From: Gammaproteobacteria bacterium
Lineage (GTDB): Bacteria; Pseudomonadota; Gammaproteobacteria; Ga0077536
Length of the DNA stretch: 64,000 nt
NCBI GenBank assembly: GCA_020849475.1
Contig: JADLGE010000048.1
Span: 30,917-94,916, forward strand
Direction of reading: 5' to 3'
In this document: positions 18,221 through 27,663 of the stretch, one piece after another
Numbering within the stretch: the stretch's first letter is position 1
Layout: every line of letters starts with the position of its first letter
Program-made: the position numbers and the translations under genes
Notes under the pieces: generated by a model
The model's input: the letters and a program-made list of their open reading frames with translations, nothing else
Told to the model about the DNA's origin: nothing
The model's database searches: none

Positions 18221-19554
18221 CAGGTACTTGCCTCGGTCGTGTTGTCAGTCTGCACCGGATTCATCAAAGCGTCAAACGAGACGGTCTGTTCGCTGACCTG
18301 CGCGCGGCTGGCTATCCAGTTGACGGCCTCGTCTTCCAGACACATGCCTTCAATCTGCTGCAGCTGCTGCGGATTCTCGTAATACCACTTGACCACCGCA
18401 GCTGGATCTTCGTAACTCGCGGCCATGCCTTCGATGGTCTGGTGCACTTTCGCAGGGTCGGCTTTGAGTTGCGCCTGCTTGACGATTTCGGCCATCACCA
18501 GCCCAAGCTTGACCCGCTTGTGCGCCTGGGCCTGGACCGAGTTCTCAAATTCGGCCATCGCGTTGCTCGGATTCATGCCGCGCATCGCCATCTCGCGAGC
18601 GACCTGCTGACGCAGGCGCTGTGCTTCGGACTGTACCAGCGTACTGGGCAATTCAAAATCGTTCGCAATTGCGACCTTGTCCATGACTTCCGACGTGAAC
18701 TGCTGACGCAGCGCGCGCTCACGTTCTTTCTCCATGTTCTGGCGTACTTCGGCGCGGAAAGCATCCACCCCGCCTTCTTTAACGCCAAACTTCTGCATGA
18801 AGTCGTCAGTCAGCGCCGGCAACAGGGACTCAGACACCTTGTTGACCGTAATTTCGAAGCGCACCGGCTTGCCTGCCAGTTCGGTGTTGCGATACTCGTC
18901 GGGGAAACGCAGGTCGAGCACGACCTTCTCGCCGGCTGACTTGCCGGTCAGACCCGCTTCGAAGCCTTCGATCATCATGCCGCTGCCGAGGTTGATGGTG
19001 AAATTCTCACCTTTGCCACCCTCGAAAGGCACGCCGTCAATGGTGCCCAGGAAATCGATGGATAACTGGTCGCCATCGGCCGATGCGCGCTCGACTGCCA
19101 GCCATTCCTTATTCTGTTCGCGCAACTTTTCAATCATGGCATCGACATCGGCGTCACCGATGTTGCAGACGCGACGAACGACAGCCAACCCTTCGACAGG
19201 CGCGAGTTCGAATTGCGGGAAGACCTCGAACACCGCGGTGTAGCGCAGACCGTTGCCGACAGTGCTCTCAACCTTGTCGATAACTGGCTGGCCGGCGGGG
19301 CGCAGGTCTTCCTTGTTCATCGCTTCGCCAAAGCTGCTCTGCAGGATCTCGCCCACCACTTCGTCGCGAACCCGCGAACCAAATTGCTGACGGACAACCT
19401 TGGCCGGGGCTTTGCCCTGCCGGAAGCCAGGGATGCGAGCATTCTTCGAGAGCTTTTCGAGACGCGTCTGCACCTCGGCAGCGATGCGGTCTTCGGGGAT
19501 CTCGACGGTCAAACGGCGCTCGAGCGTGGTCGATTTTTCTACAGATGTGTGCAT
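18220..19554 (-). CDS. tig: Trigger factor, ribosome-associated chaperone/prolyl isomerase
   Basis: The 444-residue protein binds the ribosome exit tunnel and folds nascent chains. The N-terminal ribosome-binding domain carries the signature [17 protein letters not shown]-type PPIase domain follows ([23 protein letters not shown]), then the helical C-terminal chaperone domain. ATG 19554 ([18 protein letters not shown]) aligns with family starts; longer in-frame extensions upstream are not needed. It is first in tig-clpP-clpX. Confidence 0.96.
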   Translation of the reverse strand: MHTSVEKSTTLERRLTVEIPEDRIAAEVQTRLEKLSKNARIPGFRQGKAPAKVVRQQFGSRVRDEVVGEILQSSFGEAMNKEDLRPAGQPVIDKVESTVGNGLRYTAVFEVFPQFELAPVEGLAVVRRVCNIGDADVDAMIEKLREQNKEWLAVERASADGDQLSIDFLGTIDGVPFEGGKGENFTINLGSGMMIEGFEAGLTGKSAGEKVVLDLRFPDEYRNTELAGKPVRFEITVNKVSESLLPALTDDFMQKFGVKEGGVDAFRAEVRQNMEKERERALRQQFTSEVMDKVAIANDFELPSTLVQSEAQRLRQQVAREMAMRGMNPSNAMAEFENSVQAQAHKRVKLGLVMAEIVKQAQLKADPAKVHQTIEGMAASYEDPAAVVKWYYENPQQLQQIEGMCLEDEAVNWIASRAQVSEQTVSFDALMNPVQTDNTTEAST

Positions 19555-19636
19555 TTGAAGCAAACTGCCGATAAGCATGCCGATACCGCGAGCGCACCAA
19601 TGGCCGCCGGCGGCGTTAAACACTACGTTGCAATAT

Positions 19637-19721
19637 TGGTGCGAAAGGAGAGACTCGAACTCTCACGGGTTGCCCCACTGGCACCTAAAACCAGCGCGTC
19701 TACCGATTCCGCCACTTTCGC
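19637..19721 (-). tRNA. tRNA-Leu (anticodon TAG)
   Basis: An 85-base class II tRNA with a long variable arm. The acceptor stem is GCGAAAG/CTTTCGC with encoded CCA (19637-19639). Anticodon TAG sits in the loop TTTAGGT with stem CTGGT/GCCAG. It is 82 bases upstream of tig, same strand. Confidence 0.95.
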
Positions 19722-19911
19722 CCTTCCTGGTACATCGGTCGCGGCGACGGTCACGACTGAACAGTCCATAGCGGCCATTGCCGACAATTTGTTACCGGGA
19801 AGTGGGCCACGCGGACCCAGCCGGAGGCGGCGGCGATCGCTGTGCGCCGGTATTATAGGAGCAGGCATGGCGACTTGATAGCCCTTGGAAAGACCGCCGA
19901 ACGAACCCGGC

Positions 19912-19920
19912 TGCTATACT
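19912..19920 (+). promoter_or_regulatory. Extended -10 promoter element before the glutaredoxin-like gene
   Basis: TGCTATACT is an extended -10 (TGn plus TATACT, five of six matches). It lies 54 bases upstream of the start codon at 19975. No good -35 is seen, which is usual for extended -10 promoters. Confidence 0.4.
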
Positions 19921-19974
19921 TCGCCGGCCTGCGGCCGCGGACGAAATTTCATTACTTAGAGGGAGATACGCTAG

Positions 19975-20472
19975 ATGAAAAACTTCATGTCCGGATGTGC
20001 CCTGATACTCGCCCTCGTCACCCTGCCAAGCCTGGCGGCGGTCACGGTGGTCGAGTGTGTCGACGCCGACGGCACCAGTTCGTTTCGCGACAAGTGCCCG
20101 CCCGGCACCACCAAGACCGGCGACAAAAAGCTGACCGGCATCGCCCCCAACAAAGCCAAGACCGCCGCCGAAGTGGCCGCCTCCATGCCGGTTTTCCTCT
20201 ACACAGTACCGAACTGCGATGCCTGCGACCTGGTGCGCAATGCCCTCAGCACGCGCGGTGTGCCGGTCACCGAAAAAAACGTCGAGGACAACAGCGCCAA
20301 CCAGGATGAATTGAAAGCCAAGGCCGGCAGCCTGACCGTGCCCTCGGTGGTGGTCGGTGGCACCGTGCTGTCGGGCTACAACCGTTCGGCACTCGACAAT
20401 GCGCTCAACCAGGCGGGTTACCCGGTATCAACGGCCGCCGGGGGCGGCGCCGCGGCCAACGCGAAGCCCTAG
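19975..20472 (+). CDS. Exported glutaredoxin-like protein with DUF4124-like N-terminal segment
   Basis: The 165-residue protein has a signal peptide (residues 1-22). A short DUF4124-like segment with two cysteines follows (ECVDADGTSSFRDKCPPGT, 27-45), then a glutaredoxin-fold domain with CxxC C81-D-A-C84 and the cis-proline stretch LTVPSVVVGG. An Ala/Gly-rich tail ends it. It probably acts on periplasmic disulfides or mixed thiols; its partner is unknown. GAGGGAG precedes ATG 19975. It is not obviously in an operon with its neighbours. Confidence 0.82.
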   Translation: MKNFMSGCALILALVTLPSLAAVTVVECVDADGTSSFRDKCPPGTTKTGDKKLTGIAPNKAKTAAEVAASMPVFLYTVPNCDACDLVRNALSTRGVPVTEKNVEDNSANQDELKAKAGSLTVPSVVVGGTVLSGYNRSALDNALNQAGYPVSTAAGGGAAANAKP

Positions 20473-20497
20473 TCAGCAACTTTCTCGACGGGCTCGC

Positions 20498-20923
20498 ATG
20501 TTCAAAAGTTCAGAAGCGGCAGAAGAGGCTTTCTACGCCGCCTTCAGCATGAGCCGGCTCGACGACATGATGCGCGTATGGGCCGCCGACGGCGAGCCGG
20601 TATGTATTCATCCGGGCGGACCACGCCTCAGCACCATCGCCGAGATCCGCGAAAGCTGGGGCCTCATTTTCACCGACAGCCTGCCGCGCTCATTCAACTT
20701 GCGCGGCCGCATCATCAGCGGCGAGAGTAATCAGCGCGTTCACCTGCTGGAAGAGAACATCAGCGTGCCCGGCACCTCCTTCGTCGCCCCACCGGTACTG
20801 GCCACCAACATCTACCGACTGTCGGCCGCTGGTTGGCAGATGGTGCTGCACCATGCCAGTGTTGCCCCGCAGAGCCTGCACCTCGAAGGCGCATCCACGC
20901 CGTCCCGACCCCACCTGCACTAA
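20498..20923 (+). CDS. NTF2-like (SnoaL/DUF4440-type) small protein
   Basis: The 141-residue protein has the NTF2-like layout: an N-terminal helix pair (SEAAEEAFYAAFSMSRLDDMMRVWAADGEPVCIHPGG) and a curved sheet with LATNIYRLSAAGWQMVLHHAS near the end. In this family the cavity may bind small ligands, but function differs greatly between members. ATG 20498 begins 26 bases after the glutaredoxin-like gene. The frame is open further upstream but would overlap that gene. Confidence 0.75.
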   Translation: MFKSSEAAEEAFYAAFSMSRLDDMMRVWAADGEPVCIHPGGPRLSTIAEIRESWGLIFTDSLPRSFNLRGRIISGESNQRVHLLEENISVPGTSFVAPPVLATNIYRLSAAGWQMVLHHASVAPQSLHLEGASTPSRPHLH

Positions 20924-20961
20924 GCCGCTGAACGACTGCGCACGACAGCCCGGCTAAAGGA

Positions 20962-22785
20962 ATGTCCGGCTGCGGCCGCTGCTGGGCAGACCAGTCGGCG
21001 GTTGGAGACCCTGTGGCGACGCCTCGCAAACAAGTGCTACCGGAGAGCATCGGACGCTATACCGTCGAACGCCTGCTCGGCAAAGGCGGCGAAGGTGTGG
21101 TGCTGCTGGCGCGCGACAACGAACTCGATCGACTGGTCGCCATCAAGCTTCTGAAACCGAGCGCCACCGAGAATGAGGGTGTGCTCGCCGGTGAAGCCCG
21201 GATCGTCAGTCGCTTGCAGCATCCCAACATCGTCACGCTGCACGACATCGGCACCTACCACCGCATGAGCTATCTGGTGTTCGAATACATCGATGGCGAA
21301 TCATTGCGGGCCCGCATCGACCGCGGCGGCGCGCTGCCGTTTTCCGAAGCGGTGGTGATGATGAGTCAAATTCTGGCCGGGGTTGCCTATCTGCACGAGA
21401 ATGATGTCGTGCACCGCGACCTGAGTCCCGGCAACATCTTGCTGACCGGTGACAACGTCCCCAAGGTGACCGATTTCGGCCTGTCCGTATTGCGACAGGC
21501 GCAGCCACAGGACGAGGTCACCGGCACGCTGCGCTACATGGCGCCCGAACCATTCGCCCACCTGCCCGGCGGTTCGCATTCCGACGTCTACACGCTGGCC
21601 AGCATCTTCTTTGAGATGCTGACTGGACGGCGACGTTTCGATCAGCCCTCACCGGGCGCCATCATCGAAGCCATTCTGAGTGAAGGCGCGATTGATGCCG
21701 ACGCGCTAGGCATGGTCGTCGACGCCAAGATTCTGGACGTTCTTAAGGAAGCTTCGGCACGCGACCCGGTACTGCGCTTTCGCCATGCGCGCGCCATGAA
21801 AAACGCGCTGGACCAATATCGTCTGCCACGCGCCGGCCACGACAACGTCGTGCACGCCGATCACGGCACGGTCGATTTTCTGATGCGCCGCATGAGCGTC
21901 AAACGCGGCTTCTCTGCCCTCTCCCAGCACATCAATGAATTGCTGGAGATTACGTCGGACGAATCAACCGCACCGGCCAGCCGACTGGTCAATATCATCG
22001 CCAAGGACATTACGCTTACCCAGCGGGTTCTGACCATGGCCAATTCGGCGTTCTACGGAAAAACAGAGATTACCGCGCTGGCGCGTGCAGTAACGATGCT
22101 GGGCGTGGAGCAGGTGCGCATATGCGTCACCAGCGCCTTGCTCGAAAACGAATTCGAACTCGGCTCGCCAGAATTGCGCGAAGCTCTATTGCAGTCGTTT
22201 CACAGCGCGGTGCTGGCGCGCGGGCTGGCCGGCCCGTTCAACATCACCAATCGCGCGGATGCCTTCACCTGCGGGCTGTTCAATCAGCTCGGCCGCACAC
22301 TCACCATCCATTACTTCCCGGAAGAATTCAGCGCCGTCGTGCAACGTGCCGAGCGCCTGCACAGCGATGAACTGACCGAGTCGCGCGCGGTGCTTGGCGT
22401 CGCCTATCACGAACTCGGCGCGGGGATCGGCGCGCGCTGGAAACTGTCCGACGCAATAATTTCGGGAATGCGCCCTTTGTCGCGCGGCGATTTGGCGCCT
22501 GCCGCCGATGACAACGAACGCCTGCAGAACTGCGCCGCGTTCGCCAACGCAATCAGCCGTATTGTGGCGACGGCGGACTCATCGGAAGACTGCGGTTTGG
22601 CGTTGCAAGATTTACTCGAGCGCGCCACGCCCATGGTCAGCATCGACATGGCGCAACTGCATGGCCATCTGGACGAAGCCGCGCAGCTGACGCGTCAGTA
22701 CGCACGCCTGCTGAAACTGGGTGCGCAGGTCAGCGCGGGCTGCGTACGTCTGCAGGAAGCCCCACCATTGGCGGGCGCCGCCTGA
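20962..22785 (+). CDS. Serine/threonine protein kinase fused to an HDOD domain
   Basis: The 607-residue protein begins with a eukaryotic-like kinase domain (about 30-290): glycine loop LLGKGGEGVVLLA, K62 in VAIK, catalytic HRDLSPGN with D153, and DFG at 171-173. All core catalytic residues are present. An HDOD output domain follows (about 305-510), with LSQHINELLEI, LVNIIAKDITLTQRVLTMANSAFYG and ALARAVTMLGVEQVR. HDOD domains are linked to signalling and motility control and lack a proven catalytic site. The start is uncertain: GTG 21013 has a better-spaced GGAG than ATG 20962. No membrane helix is seen, so it is probably cytoplasmic. Confidence 0.9.
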   Translation: MSGCGRCWADQSAVGDPVATPRKQVLPESIGRYTVERLLGKGGEGVVLLARDNELDRLVAIKLLKPSATENEGVLAGEARIVSRLQHPNIVTLHDIGTYHRMSYLVFEYIDGESLRARIDRGGALPFSEAVVMMSQILAGVAYLHENDVVHRDLSPGNILLTGDNVPKVTDFGLSVLRQAQPQDEVTGTLRYMAPEPFAHLPGGSHSDVYTLASIFFEMLTGRRRFDQPSPGAIIEAILSEGAIDADALGMVVDAKILDVLKEASARDPVLRFRHARAMKNALDQYRLPRAGHDNVVHADHGTVDFLMRRMSVKRGFSALSQHINELLEITSDESTAPASRLVNIIAKDITLTQRVLTMANSAFYGKTEITALARAVTMLGVEQVRICVTSALLENEFELGSPELREALLQSFHSAVLARGLAGPFNITNRADAFTCGLFNQLGRTLTIHYFPEEFSAVVQRAERLHSDELTESRAVLGVAYHELGAGIGARWKLSDAIISGMRPLSRGDLAPAADDNERLQNCAAFANAISRIVATADSSEDCGLALQDLLERATPMVSIDMAQLHGHLDEAAQLTRQYARLLKLGAQVSAGCVRLQEAPPLAGAA

Positions 22786-22792
22786 CATTGCC

Positions 22793-22996
22793 ATGCGCAT
22801 GAACAAGAACGACAGTCCACTCCCCGCACGCGAAATCTATCGCGTCATACGTGTGGGCGACGACAGCACCGCGCTCGGCGCTCAGCGTCCGAACGGTGCC
22901 GGTCGCGGCGCCGTCATCCGGGTTCGAGTGGACAGCGCGGCCCGCCCGCGGTCAGGCGCCGTGGCGGGAAATCCACAAGGAATGTCTTTGGAATGA
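22793..22996 (+). CDS. Possible small hypothetical protein (doubtful)
   Basis: A 67-codon open frame starting eight bases after the kinase gene, basic and Gly/Ala/Arg-rich. I see no recognisable domain, no clear ribosome site, and the composition is what chance gives at this GC content. It could be read-through of the kinase transcript only. Confidence 0.2.
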   Translation: MRMNKNDSPLPAREIYRVIRVGDDSTALGAQRPNGAGRGAVIRVRVDSAARPRSGAVAGNPQGMSLE

Positions 22997-23047
22997 TGAT
23001 CGGCGCCTCGTGGCTGGCACCGCTGCGATAACGCGAAAGAAGGAAAT

Positions 23048-23123
<76 letters not shown>

Positions 23124-23140
23124 GATACAAAACGCTAAAA

Positions 23141-23217
23141 TGGGGTGGACGATGGGGATCGAACCCACGACCACAGAAGCCACAATCCTGTGCTCTACCA
23201 ACTGAGCTACGTCCACC
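23141..23217 (-). tRNA. tRNA-His (anticodon GTG)
   Basis: A 77-base cloverleaf including the extra 5' G typical of tRNA-His, paired with the discriminator C. Anticodon GTG; T-arm GGGTTCGATCCCC; CCA encoded at 23141-23143. Confidence 0.96.
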
Positions 23218-23314
23218 ATTGAAGCACTAAGCAGAAAAGGCGCTGCGTACACCTCGAGGGTGTTGACCAGCTCTTGCTGACCACTGCGACCTTTCGGCTT
23301 GCCACTCTTTACTA

Positions 23315-23391
23315 TGGCGCGCCTGGCAGGATTCGAACCTGCTACCCTCGGCTTAGAAGGCCGATGCTCTATCCGAATGAGCTACAGGCGC
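23315..23391 (-). tRNA. tRNA-Arg (anticodon TCT)
   Basis: A 77-base cloverleaf. Acceptor GCGCCTG/CAGGCGC; anticodon TCT in the loop CTTCTAA; CCA encoded at 23315-23317. Confidence 0.96.
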
Positions 23392-23463
23392 ATGGTAAGC
23401 CCTGAGCACAATCATCCAGTCCGACCCTGACTCCGCAGGCATGTTGGCTGCCTTCGGTCGACA

Positions 23464-23540
<77 letters not shown>

Positions 23541-23810
23541 GCGTCGTAAAGCCATGCCTGCCCGACGGGAGCGGGGATGATACGCAGGCCTCCCGACGGG
23601 GTCAATGCGCGTTGCGCCAATTCGGCCCGGGCACGGTCGCCTCATCGTGATTTCCATGCCCTGTTTACGGCGCCGAGCCGCGCTTGCGCGCTTGCCATAC
23701 GCCCGGCACCATGGCGCCCTGCGCGCCATCGGGCGCGAGCGATGTCCGCGCCTGCACTGCGCGGCAAATCCTTAAGCCATCCATGACCGCGCCCAGCGCC
23801 GGAGACTCGC

Positions 23811-24314
23811 ATGCCAGTTGTCAAACTCACCACCACCCTGGGCGATATCACGCTCGAACTCGACGCCGTCGCGGCCCCGGAAACGACCCGCAACTTTCTC
23901 GCCTACGTGGAAAGCGGTCACTACACCGGCACCATCTTCCACCGCGTGATCAACGGTTTCATGATCCAGGGCGGCGGCATGGACCGCGACATGAAACAGA
24001 AATCGACCCTCGCCCCCATCAAGAACGAGGCCAATAACGGCCTTAAAAACGACAACGGCACCATCGCCATGGCGCGCACCAACGACCCACATTCCGCGTC
24101 GTCGCAGTTCTTCATCAACGTCAAGGACAATGACTTCCTGAATCACTCGAGCCCGACGCCCAGCGGCTGGGGTTATTGCGTTTTCGGTCGCGTGACCGAC
24201 GGCATGGACACCGTCAACGCCATCAAGGGCGTCAAGACCGGTTCCCACGGCCCGCATGGCGACGTGCCTGTCGAAGTGGTCGAGATCCTCGGCGCCGAGG
24301 TCGTCAGCGCCTGA
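23811..24314 (+). CDS. ppiB: Peptidyl-prolyl cis-trans isomerase, cyclophilin B type (cytoplasmic)
   Basis: The 167-residue single-domain cyclophilin has no signal peptide. Active-site stretches include [15 protein letters not shown] with the catalytic Arg, and [16 protein letters not shown]. It accelerates proline isomerisation during folding. It is followed by lpxH after 22 bases on the same strand; ppiB-lpxH is a pairing also seen in other gammaproteobacteria. Confidence 0.95.
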   Translation: MPVVKLTTTLGDITLELDAVAAPETTRNFLAYVESGHYTGTIFHRVINGFMIQGGGMDRDMKQKSTLAPIKNEANNGLKNDNGTIAMARTNDPHSASSQFFINVKDNDFLNHSSPTPSGWGYCVFGRVTDGMDTVNAIKGVKTGSHGPHGDVPVEVVEILGAEVVSA

Positions 24315-24336
24315 CAATCACCTCGAGACGAAGGCG

Positions 24337-25083
24337 ATGACGACGCTGTTCGTCTCCGATCTGCATCTGGCGAGTGCGCGCCCCGCGCAACTCGCGCTGT
24401 TCCAGCAGTTCGTCGCCCGCGTCGCGCAACGGCGCGCGCGGGCCTTGTACATCCTCGGCGACCTTGTTGACGCGTGGTTGGGAGACGACGATGACGGCAG
24501 CCCGCCCAACCGCGAAATCATTGCCGCACTGGCGAGTCTGCGTGCAGCTGGCGTCGAATTGCATGTAGGCCACGGCAATCGCGATTTTCTCTACGGCCCA
24601 CGCTTCGTCGCTGCGACCGGCGCGCGCTTGTTGAGCGATTACGCGGTCATTGATCTTTACGGCACGACCACGCTACTCACCCACGGCGATCTGCTGTGTA
24701 CGCGTGACGTCAAATACCAGAGATTCCGCCGCGTGGTGCGCCACCCGCTGACACGCCATGCGTTTCTCGCCACACCGCTGGCCTGGCGGCAACGCATCGC
24801 GCAGCGCACCCGCAGTGGCACCGTTGCGTCCATGCGCCGCAAGGACGACGCCATCATGGATGTCGAGGAATCAAGCGTGGCGGCAATCATGGCGCGCTAC
24901 CAAGCGAGGCTGCTGATTCATGGCCACACCCACCGCCCCGCCATCCACGACTATGCCGATGGCCGACGCCGCATCGTGCTCGGTGATTGGTATGAACGCG
25001 ATGGCGTGCTGGTGTGTGACGACGCGGGACAGCGCGCGCTGCGAGTCAGCGACTACCTGCACCTGCCTGCCGTGCAGGCCTGA
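24337..25083 (+). CDS. lpxH: UDP-2,3-diacylglucosamine diphosphatase
   Basis: The 248-residue metallophosphoesterase hydrolyses UDP-2,3-diacylglucosamine to lipid X in lipid A synthesis, at the inner face of the inner membrane. Metal-binding motifs are SDLHL (D8, H10), LGDLVDAWLGDD, GHGNRDFL, THGD and HGHTHRP, in the order expected. ATG 24337 starts right at the motif. It shows that the organism makes lipopolysaccharide-type lipid A. Confidence 0.94.
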   Translation: MTTLFVSDLHLASARPAQLALFQQFVARVAQRRARALYILGDLVDAWLGDDDDGSPPNREIIAALASLRAAGVELHVGHGNRDFLYGPRFVAATGARLLSDYAVIDLYGTTTLLTHGDLLCTRDVKYQRFRRVVRHPLTRHAFLATPLAWRQRIAQRTRSGTVASMRRKDDAIMDVEESSVAAIMARYQARLLIHGHTHRPAIHDYADGRRRIVLGDWYERDGVLVCDDAGQRALRVSDYLHLPAVQA

Positions 25084-25095
25084 GCCTGGCGCCTC

Positions 25096-25968
25096 TCAAC
25101 TCACCGCCAGCAAAGCCAGCAACGCCATCCACACATTCAGTGCGCGGCGCACCAGCCCGCGCATCTGCTGCAGACGTAATAGATGGGCGTCTTCGCCACT
25201 GCCCTCATGCACGCGCCCGTAGTCGGTCGCCGCCAAGGCTGAACGCGCGACCAAAGCGCCACTCGCGCCCCAGCGGAACACGCCCGCAGCCGGCGCCGCC
25301 TCGAGCACGGGCACCAATGTGCCGGCGATGCCGAGCGTGAAGGCGGTGATGCGTGCAGGCACGAACGCCAGCGCTTCATGCAGCCACGCAAGTGGCGCCG
25401 TCATGCTTTGTTCGACCTGCGGCGCCCGTTCCAGACTCGCCGCCAGGCGATAGGCCACCACGCCCGTCGGACCGGCGACAAAAAACCAGAATAAGGGTGC
25501 GAACCAGGCACGCTCGGCCGCGAGCGCGACCGCCGCCAGTTCGGCGCGGCATGCATCGAACTCGGCATCGCCGGAAGGCGGACCGAAGTCGATGCCGGCG
25601 GTGGTGGTAGTGAAGGCCGGCGTCGCCGCGGCGCGTTCATCGGCGTTCAACGACAAGGAGCGCCGGTACTCCTCGAGTTCACGGTTCAAGTCGGTCGGTC
25701 CCAGCATCCACACCAATACGGCGAGACTGGCCAGGATATATAAAAGGTGCGACACGCCCAGCAGCCAATCGCCGAGCAGTTCGACGACCATCACCGGCAC
25801 GGCCAGCAACAGCAACGCACCCAGCCAACCGCGATACCAGCGCAGTCCCGCGCACATCGACGCCGCACGCGCCGCCCATGCGCCGCTCCAATGCGGCGTG
25901 CGCAAGCGCACCACGCCACTCAAAGTGAATTCGATGATGATCGCCGCCAGCGCCAGCAGGAAATTCAT
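25096..25968 (-). CDS. ampE: AmpE-like inner-membrane protein
   Basis: The 290-residue integral membrane protein has about four hydrophobic segments (residues 1-20, 45-90, 155-180 and the extreme C-terminus) and a soluble loop after the second. Its length and position directly after ampD match the ampDE operon, in which AmpE is described as a membrane sensor or modulator in beta-lactamase regulation. The N-terminal stretch LYILASLAVLVWMLGPTDLNREL is the recognisable part. Its start overlaps the ampD stop by four bases. No ampC or ampR is in the window. Confidence 0.8.
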   Translation of the reverse strand: MNFLLALAAIIIEFTLSGVVRLRTPHWSGAWAARAASMCAGLRWYRGWLGALLLLAVPVMVVELLGDWLLGVSHLLYILASLAVLVWMLGPTDLNRELEEYRRSLSLNADERAAATPAFTTTTAGIDFGPPSGDAEFDACRAELAAVALAAERAWFAPLFWFFVAGPTGVVAYRLAASLERAPQVEQSMTAPLAWLHEALAFVPARITAFTLGIAGTLVPVLEAAPAAGVFRWGASGALVARSALAATDYGRVHEGSGEDAHLLRLQQMRGLVRRALNVWMALLALLAVS

Positions 25969-26531
25969 CGCGACAATCCTGCGCGCAGCCGCGTCCAGTC
26001 GAAGTGCGGGCCGGGGTCGGTCTTGCGCGTCGGCGCGATATCACTGTGTGCCACCAGGCGCTCGCTGTGCAGCGCCGGCACGAGGTCATACAAGGATTCC
26101 GTCAACCCCTGCAAGCGCTGGTACTGCGCGTCCTCAAACGGCAAGTCATCACAGCCTTCCAGTTCCACGCCTATCGAGAAATCATTGCAGCGGCTGCGCC
26201 CGTTCCAACTCGATTCACCGGCATGCCAGGCGCGCTCGAAGATGTCGACAAACTGCGTGAGCGCGCCGTCGCGCGAGATGAAGAAATGCGCCGACACACG
26301 CAAGCCCTCGAGGCCGGCGAAATAGTCATGGGCGTGACTGTCGAGACGGTTGGTGAAGAGCTGTTCGACATAGGGTCCGCCGAACTGCCCGGGCGGCAGG
26401 CTGATGGCATGCACCACCAGCAGATCAATTGTCATGCCGGCAGGCCGCGCATCGCAGTTGGGAGACCTCACGCAACGCGCATCGCGCAGCCAGCCGCGGC
26501 GGACGGCGGGTATCGACAGTGCGTCGTTCAC
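25965..26531 (-). CDS. ampD: 1,6-anhydro-N-acetylmuramyl-L-alanine amidase
   Basis: The 188-residue zinc amidase of cell-wall recycling removes the peptide from anhydro-muropeptides in the cytoplasm. Zinc ligands line up as H41 (VVHAISLPPGQFGG), H162 (VAHSDIAP) and D172 (RKTDPGPHFDW), matching the E. coli AmpD pattern. There is no signal peptide. It overlaps the EgtD-like gene upstream (26528-26531) and ampE downstream by four bases each, so all three look translationally coupled. Confidence 0.93.
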   Translation of the reverse strand: MNDALSIPAVRRGWLRDARCVRSPNCDARPAGMTIDLLVVHAISLPPGQFGGPYVEQLFTNRLDSHAHDYFAGLEGLRVSAHFFISRDGALTQFVDIFERAWHAGESSWNGRSRCNDFSIGVELEGCDDLPFEDAQYQRLQGLTESLYDLVPALHSERLVAHSDIAPTRKTDPGPHFDWTRLRAGLSR

Positions 26532-27514
26532 ACCGGCCGCGCGAGCACCAGCGAGAAGGCCGGCGCACGGGATTCATAATGCCGCTCCACCGCGAAGCCG
26601 GCGTCGCACACCATCGCCTCCAGCGAAGAACGTGTGAATTTGCGACTGATTTCAGTGCGTATGGTGTCGCCTTCGCGGAGCTCCAGCACCGCGTCGTTGA
26701 CAGCAAATTTCACACGCTGCGGCGCCATCGCCACCAGGTGCATCTCGATTTGCGACTCGAGTGGGTTGAAGTATGCGTAGTGCGCATAGCGCTCAAGATC
26801 GAAATCGGCGCCGAGTTCATGATTGATGACCCGCAGTACATTGCGATTGAACTCCGCCGTGACGCCGGCGAAGTCGTTGTACGCCGCATGCAATGCTTCC
26901 GGTCGCTTGACGCGGTCCGCGCCCAGCAGCAATCGATCATCCGGCCCCATGAAAGCGCGCAGTTCAGACAGGAAAGCATGGCTCTCGCTGGCACTGAAAT
27001 TGCCGATAGTGCCGCCAAGGAAGGCCACCAGGTTGCGCTCGCTGCGGCGCGGCAACCGCGCCAGCCCGGCGCTGTAGTCGCCACTCAAGGGCTGCACCGT
27101 GAGCCACGGGAATTCGTGCATCAAACGTTCGCCCGCCAACAGCAGCACTTCATCGCACACGTCGAACGGCGCATAGCTGGCATAGCAGTCTTGACGCGCG
27201 CAGGCTTCCAGCAGGTGATGGGTCTTGCGCGACATGCCACTGCCGAGTTCGATGATGCTGGCCGGCATGGCGCGCGCGATGATGTCACCGGCGACTTCCG
27301 CCAGCAGCGCGTTCTCGGTGCGGGTCGGGTAGTACTCCGGCACGTTGCAGATCTGATCGAACAACTGCGAGCCGCGCTCGTCGTAAAAATATTTGGCCGG
27401 CAGATGACGCGGCGTGCTGAACAACCCGCGCGCAACATCATCCCACAGGCTCGGGACGGCGCGGGTGGCGGCCACGGCTTCGCATACGATGGGCAGTCGA
27501 ATTGCGGTGTTCAC
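26528..27514 (-). CDS. EgtD-like L-histidine N-alpha-methyltransferase (DUF2260 family)
   Basis: The 328-residue SAM-dependent methyltransferase resembles EgtD, which makes hercynine (trimethylhistidine), the precursor of ergothioneine. Supporting stretches are LPAKYFYDERGSQLFDQIC, PEYYPTRTENALL, the SAM motif IIELGSGMSRKT, and FLGGTIGNFS. The start is GTG 27514 with AAGGA upstream; no ATG fits. The usual partner EgtB (sulfoxide synthase) is not nearby. It heads a coupled run with ampD and ampE. It could act on another imidazole or amino acid substrate. Confidence 0.85.
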   Translation of the reverse strand: MNTAIRLPIVCEAVAATRAVPSLWDDVARGLFSTPRHLPAKYFYDERGSQLFDQICNVPEYYPTRTENALLAEVAGDIIARAMPASIIELGSGMSRKTHHLLEACARQDCYASYAPFDVCDEVLLLAGERLMHEFPWLTVQPLSGDYSAGLARLPRRSERNLVAFLGGTIGNFSASESHAFLSELRAFMGPDDRLLLGADRVKRPEALHAAYNDFAGVTAEFNRNVLRVINHELGADFDLERYAHYAYFNPLESQIEMHLVAMAPQRVKFAVNDAVLELREGDTIRTEISRKFTRSSLEAMVCDAGFAVERHYESRAPAFSLVLARPV

Positions 27515-27663
27515 GGTGGATCCTTGTAAGATACCCGCCAGTCGACACGCCGGCGATGGCCATCCACTCTAATCGGCGGATGGGTCTAGGTTAGCATCCG
27601 TCGTCACAATATTCACCGCTGCTCACCGATGGCGAGCATGCTTGCCTTTGGATAGCCCGCATC

